Of a DNA stretch of 64,000 nucleotides, positions 55,801 to 61,800 are shown in pieces. The stretch's first letter is position 1. Every line of letters starts with the position of its first letter. Location: assembly GCA_026874595.1 (NCBI GenBank), contig CM049311.1:45389676-45453675 (forward strand), given 5' to 3'. The notes under the pieces were generated by a model. It saw only the letters and a list, made by a program, of their open reading frames with translations, did no database searches and was not told where the DNA came from. This DNA is from Sipunculus nudus. Taxonomy: Eukaryota > Annelida > Sipuncula > Golfingiida > Sipunculidae. The position numbers were made by a program, and so were the translations under genes.

Positions 55801-58800
55801 AATGCCACCACCCAAGTCATGGAGTATCCTCTACTTTCAGACACTACTGAATCTACCCAGCCATGCATGGAGTGTCCATTACCTCCAGACACCTCTGAAC
55901 GTATGGTACACCACCAGTGCCCCAGCTGTGGAGTGTCCTCTACCTCCAGACACTACTGAACGCCACCCCAGCCATTGAATGTGCCTGGATTAGTTTTAAT
56001 AACTATTTGTACAATCCATGTAAAATAAATAAAGTTTATAGTTTCATCAACTCTTTGTTGCTCACATTGTTTCAATATGGACTGGTCTGGAGTTAACATT
56101 AAAAAAACATACAAAAGAATTGAATATGGTTCCACCAGACTTATGTTAAATCTTTGAAAACTTGAACATGAAATATTCATCCACATGACTTGAAATAGCC
56201 AATAGTATTTCAAAGAATATTATATTTCTTTAGCAATATAAAAAAAACAAACCTTTTTATGAATGGCCCAAGAAAACTGTTGAGGACAGTCTTACTTGTG
56301 ATCAGAAGCTGGTGAGGGATGGCCACTATTGTCTCACCAGCTGTAACTGATCGTCTTGTTAACAGTCCCCGACCTGTGTCTGAAATTATAAAAAAAACAT
56401 AGTAAGATTAATTTTAAATGTATGTTCTTTTCTTGAATCACAGCGCCATCTCTGAGAGGAAATAATTTTGTCTTTTTATCTGCAGTGACTTAAAACTCTC
56501 CATTTAATAAACTACTGCAAAGTAATCTTTTTTTTTTTTGGTTTTATCTCAATATTTTATTTCAGGAACAAAGTTGAAATTCAACAGATAATAGGTTGAA
56601 AACATTTAAATAATGGCTAAATGTACCTGCATTCATGGTTTTAATATATCATTTATAAGATTAAACCAAGCTATCACAAATTTCAGCTGAAAACTTATAA
56701 ATTGCAGAAAACTTGCATTTAATTTTATGCATGAAAAACACCAATGACTAGGTGTGTTACTGCCATTATTAAACCTTTAATGTTAACTCTTTCCTGTTTA
56801 CATTTATTTTAGATTTCCAACAAATTCTAACACTATTTAAATTTACACTAAGGGCAATATCTTTTCAGGTTTTTTTTCTGTTTTCTTTATCAAATTTTCA
56901 ACAGTTCCCACTGAGAGGGATTGCTGAAGATTATTAAAAATCATTGAAACTTAAAAATAATATGCAATATTTTTTCATGAAAGAATTTATACAAATTATT
57001 GCATTCTAGTTGCCCATTTGAGTGCTCTTTAGTGGCCTGTAAACAGTAAAGGGTACACATAAATGACTGCTTGTGTTATATCCTAATATTTTATCACAGT
57101 TGAATAATGACCCATGGGTCATTGTGCTAAGATGAATTTGCATGTAACATAAAAATATCAAATTCTGGCAAACAGGAAAGGTAAGTTTTTTTTTATAATG
57201 TTGCACTTGTAACCTAAATGCTACAGCCATTTGGCAATATTACAATTAAGTCTGTCCTGCATTTATAATCTCCTTTCTCTTAGTTCTAAATACATGTGAT
57301 GTTCCTTAGGCACCTACAATAATTATACATGCTGAGACAGGTGAATAATGAAATACTGTTTGTATTAAATATCAATTTTCATCATAAAAATTGTTCCAAC
57401 TTTTAAAAGAAATTTGTAATATAAAAAATAAACAGAAAATCGAATTGATTCTAAAATATTAAATAATTTAAATCTAATGACAGTGATGGAAAGACATGTA
57501 TGGATAATTGTATGCATTAGACAAAATATTTTTAAGATAACTGAAAAAATCAGATGATTCAGAATTATGAGTTGCATCATTATTGATCCTTAATTCGGCT
57601 CATATAATGTCAATTAATGCACACACATGTATTTAATCATTTTATAAATAATTCCATTTTTAAACTTAATTAAAAAGAATTTTTTCATGGAATTACTAAA
57701 ACTTTCAGTAATGCCACAACATGGTAACTTCTGGTTCACTCGTTGGATCACTATTTAGACAAGGAACCAATGGGTCACAGCGCTCAGCTGATATATATGA
57801 TCACAAAATATGATTTGGAAGAAGGGGTAGACAAATGCTAGTTTTGTGGTTATATAAGCTGTATTATGAGATGGTGTTTAACTCAAGTTATGTAAAATTT
57901 GGATAAAACCCTGGGACATAGGCAATGGGATTGATGTCATTTATATTATTTTTACATTTGGAAATAGAGTGCTATTGTCACACAAGTTTTCACTTTGCCT
58001 GATGCTGAAAGTATACACCATTTTGTCAGTTTTATCATGGAAATTTTACCTCACAAGTATTCATTTAGCTTCAGTCAAACAAAATTGTTGAGAATCCAGT
58101 ATATACTTATTTCACAAATTTAAATAATGATCATAGGTCCTGGATTTATGGCTTTAATTTGATAAAAAAAAACTATTATATAAATGATCTTCACTTTTGA
58201 ATACTTTCACATCAATCTGCTCACTCAACATAAGAAGAGTCTTATGACAATTATTACATTATAGACATCATAATGGGAACTTGTCTAAAATCTGAATTTT
58301 TTATCACATTTGAATATTTTGTTTTAAAACATGTATCAGAAAAAAAAGGAAGCTATTAAACTAATAAATGTGTTAAAAATAACCCAATAAATTATACAAG
58401 GAGCAAACTGGAGATGGGTACTTAAATAAAGGAATCATGCAGTAATATCAATTTACATAGTACAATGAATCATGTGATAGCAGATAGAGCCATGTGTCTT
58501 AATGTCTTTAGTCAAACATACTGACATCTTTAATGAGTACTAGTCAAGTAATATATAAACTTTTTGACATTCATTATAAAAAGGCCTACAGGCCTAATGT
58601 GAACCTGTGCAAAGTTTGGGAGTATGAATGGAGGTTTATTTTTAAAATTTAATATTGATCCTTTTAAGTCCTGCATATCTACCTTAGTCTTTATGATTTC
58701 AGCAAAATGGACATTTCGGACCTGCAAGTTTCAGACTAGGACATTTTAAAACTAGAATATGGGTAGTCGACAAGCGACTATGTGTATCCGCAGAAATCAA

Positions 58801-61800
58801 AGTGAGACAGATGAAGTGAGGCATGAATTAAGTGGCAAGGGGAATAGAGTAAGGTGTGTTGCATATTAGCAGAAGTCTGCAGCATAAACATGAATGTAGG
58901 TGGTGCCACCTGTCATAAAATCCAGAATGCTGTCCAGGATGTATAAACCTGCAAAATTTCAGGTGGATAAGTCAAACCACTGCTGAGATATGAGTGATAT
59001 TATCCCAAAGCAGATGAACAGATGGACGCTGTTCAAAAATGGTTTCAGGTGGTGCCACCAGTTTTGCCTATGATGAAGAGCTTTGTGAGATCTATACACA
59101 TGCAAAATTTTGGCCCAATCTGTCAAACAGTTCCCGAGATATGAGGATGGATGTCTGCAGAGTAAACCTGCATGTAGGTGGCGCCACCTGTCATAAAATC
59201 GAGAAAGCTGTCCAGGATGTATAAACTTGCAAAGTTTCAGGTGGATAGGTCAAACAACTGCTTAGATACGAGTGATTTTATCCCAAGGCAGATGAAGAGA
59301 TGGGTGCTATGCATTAATGGTTGCAGGTGGCACCACCAGTTTAGCCTATGATGAAGAGCTATGTGAGATCTATACACATGCAAAATTTTGGCCAAATCGG
59401 TCACACAGTTCCCGAGATATGAGCTTGGATGTCTGCAGAGTAAACATGAATGTAGGTGGCACCACCTGTCATAAATCGAGAAAGCTGTCCATGATGATTA
59501 AACCTGCAGAATTTCAGGTGGATAAGTCAAACCACTGCTGAGATATGAGTAATTTTACATAAAGATAGCGCGCTCCACTACTGTTTACACACGTTTGAAG
59601 CACAAATGTAGGCCCCACCAGACTGAGTCTGGCGCTGGTAGAATCTGGAACCGACTCAAACCGGTAGTCAAAATGTAGCGTGCTCCAGACCAAAAATCCT
59701 CGAAATCTTGCGCGTTTGGGGGACTTGGTGCGTGCTAAACGATGTAGAGTGCTCCAGAAAAACATGTGTAAATGTTGAATTATGGATTTGTAGGTCTAAT
59801 GATTCCAAACATGCCTTATTAATGGACATCCCCCAGGACAATTTAAACAAATTAAATACATACTTTTACATGCTGTGAAAATTAAATCAACAGTACTCAC
59901 AGGAAAAAAAGTGCAAAGGTTGAAGTTGGGTTTAATTTAATGTACTGAATTTATTTTTATGCTAATAACCTAAAAATTTTACAAAATTCAGATCTAATTA
60001 TGGGTATACAATTGAATCTTAATTAAACAAAGTTATATTATTGGGAAAAACGTCTCTAGCTTCAAAAATTTTCATGTTATATGAGTAAATATCTTTACTT
60101 ATTTTTTACAAAGTCTATTATGTTCAGGCCCATAACTTAAAGAAATTCCACTTAATTGACTTAATTTCTGGCAGTACAGTGAAACTCCTCTAAGCCGGAC
60201 ACTCAAGGGACTTGAAATTTTGTCCATATTAGTGAGTTGTCCTGTTAAGAGGAGTCTGCAATATTGTGTCAATTTTTCTTTGCATCTTACTGATAGCCAC
60301 TGTTTTGATTATGTTTATGCTTAATTTGAAATACATAAACTTTATTTAATAATAATTTTAAAAATAGCTTTAATATGCATTTGTAATTTATTAAATATTA
60401 TTATTTAAAAGGGAAAAGACAAACACTGTTTCTCTCTTTCAACTTCATCAGCTAGGCATCACACACTAACCTGGGCAGTTTCCTTTGACGTACCGTGCTT
60501 CATCTTCTAAGTAAGCATAGTTCATGGATGGTTGCACTAGGTATATTGTAGATTGATTATTGACAGCATCAGACAGCATGATTATTTGTCTTAACATAGG
60601 ATAGCCTTCACACGCATTCACAATAACAAAGTGCAAACTGTCGCTAACTAGTTAAGGCTCCCTGGGCCGTACACCTATCGCACGCACAAACTTTTAGTCT
60701 TTGATGGTGGTCTTGTCAAATGAAAAGCTGTTGAAAGCTCAATTTTTTTGATTGACCAGTTAATCTTAATAAAGTAATGAATGTGATATCTACACATTTA
60801 TAGAAATAAACAACAATTTTGACAGAACATTCACATGTCACTTCACGAACTACACTTGTCCATGGGCTGTCACTTTGACCAAACAGGTCACATGAGGTCA
60901 CGACCTCGGAGCGCCATCTCCCGGCAGATATATGAAAAAAAATATAGCTTGTGATGTCTGTCTGCTAAAGAGGGTCGAAATATGTACTGGATATGAGGGC
61001 AGGACGGGAAATTTTGTCCGTTTTCCGGGATAGTGGGTTGTCCACTTTACTGAGTTTACGTTAAACATAATATAGAGGCAAATTTGAAGGGACCGAGATT
61101 TAGTGTCCGCATTAGGGAGTTATCCGCCTCACTGAGTTGTCGCAAGTAGGAGTTTCACAGTATATAAGAAATATATTAGAATACTTCTGGTAAATTTTAA
61201 GAAAAACAGATAAAAGGTTTTGATATTAGGATGTTCTGTAGTCTGATAATAGGTTTTTAATGGCAATTTGAGATTTTTCCTAAATATCTCGAAAGAACGA
61301 AGTCATATTGACCAAATTTTCGGTATTGAATGAAATCAGTGACCCAGTTTTCAGTTTGTAAGGAGATTTTGGTGACATCTAATAGTACCGTAAAATCTCC
61401 ACTTAAAACCGCACTTCCGATTAAAACCGCACCAAGACTTCGCCGAAATTCCAGGTGAGACATAGCGAGGGGCTCAAATACTAAGAACCCCCCTTTAAAA
61501 CCGCACCAACTTTCGCTACGGAATGATTTGACAAAAGACACAATCAAGCTATCATCTAGAAATTAACACGCATAGGTTGCGACTCGGCCATTCCTGTCCA
61601 TTTTTAAATTCCTTGGGCATTTTATTTAAACACATCAAAACACTTTTTTGCAGGGTCACTCAAGCATGACGTTTGGGAAGCCGTAAGGGCCGGTGAACCT
61701 CTGCCTGTTTATACAGATTTTATATTCCGTGCCGTATACTTGTTTGCTACTGATTTGTCATTATATTTTGGAAAAAATATTCTGCTGATCCATTTCAAGT

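Noticed and set aside
54046-55978. CRISPR array (conserved repeats with spacers)
   Set aside because: The 49-bp halves are all similar to each other, so there are no unique spacers, and the context is an animal intron.
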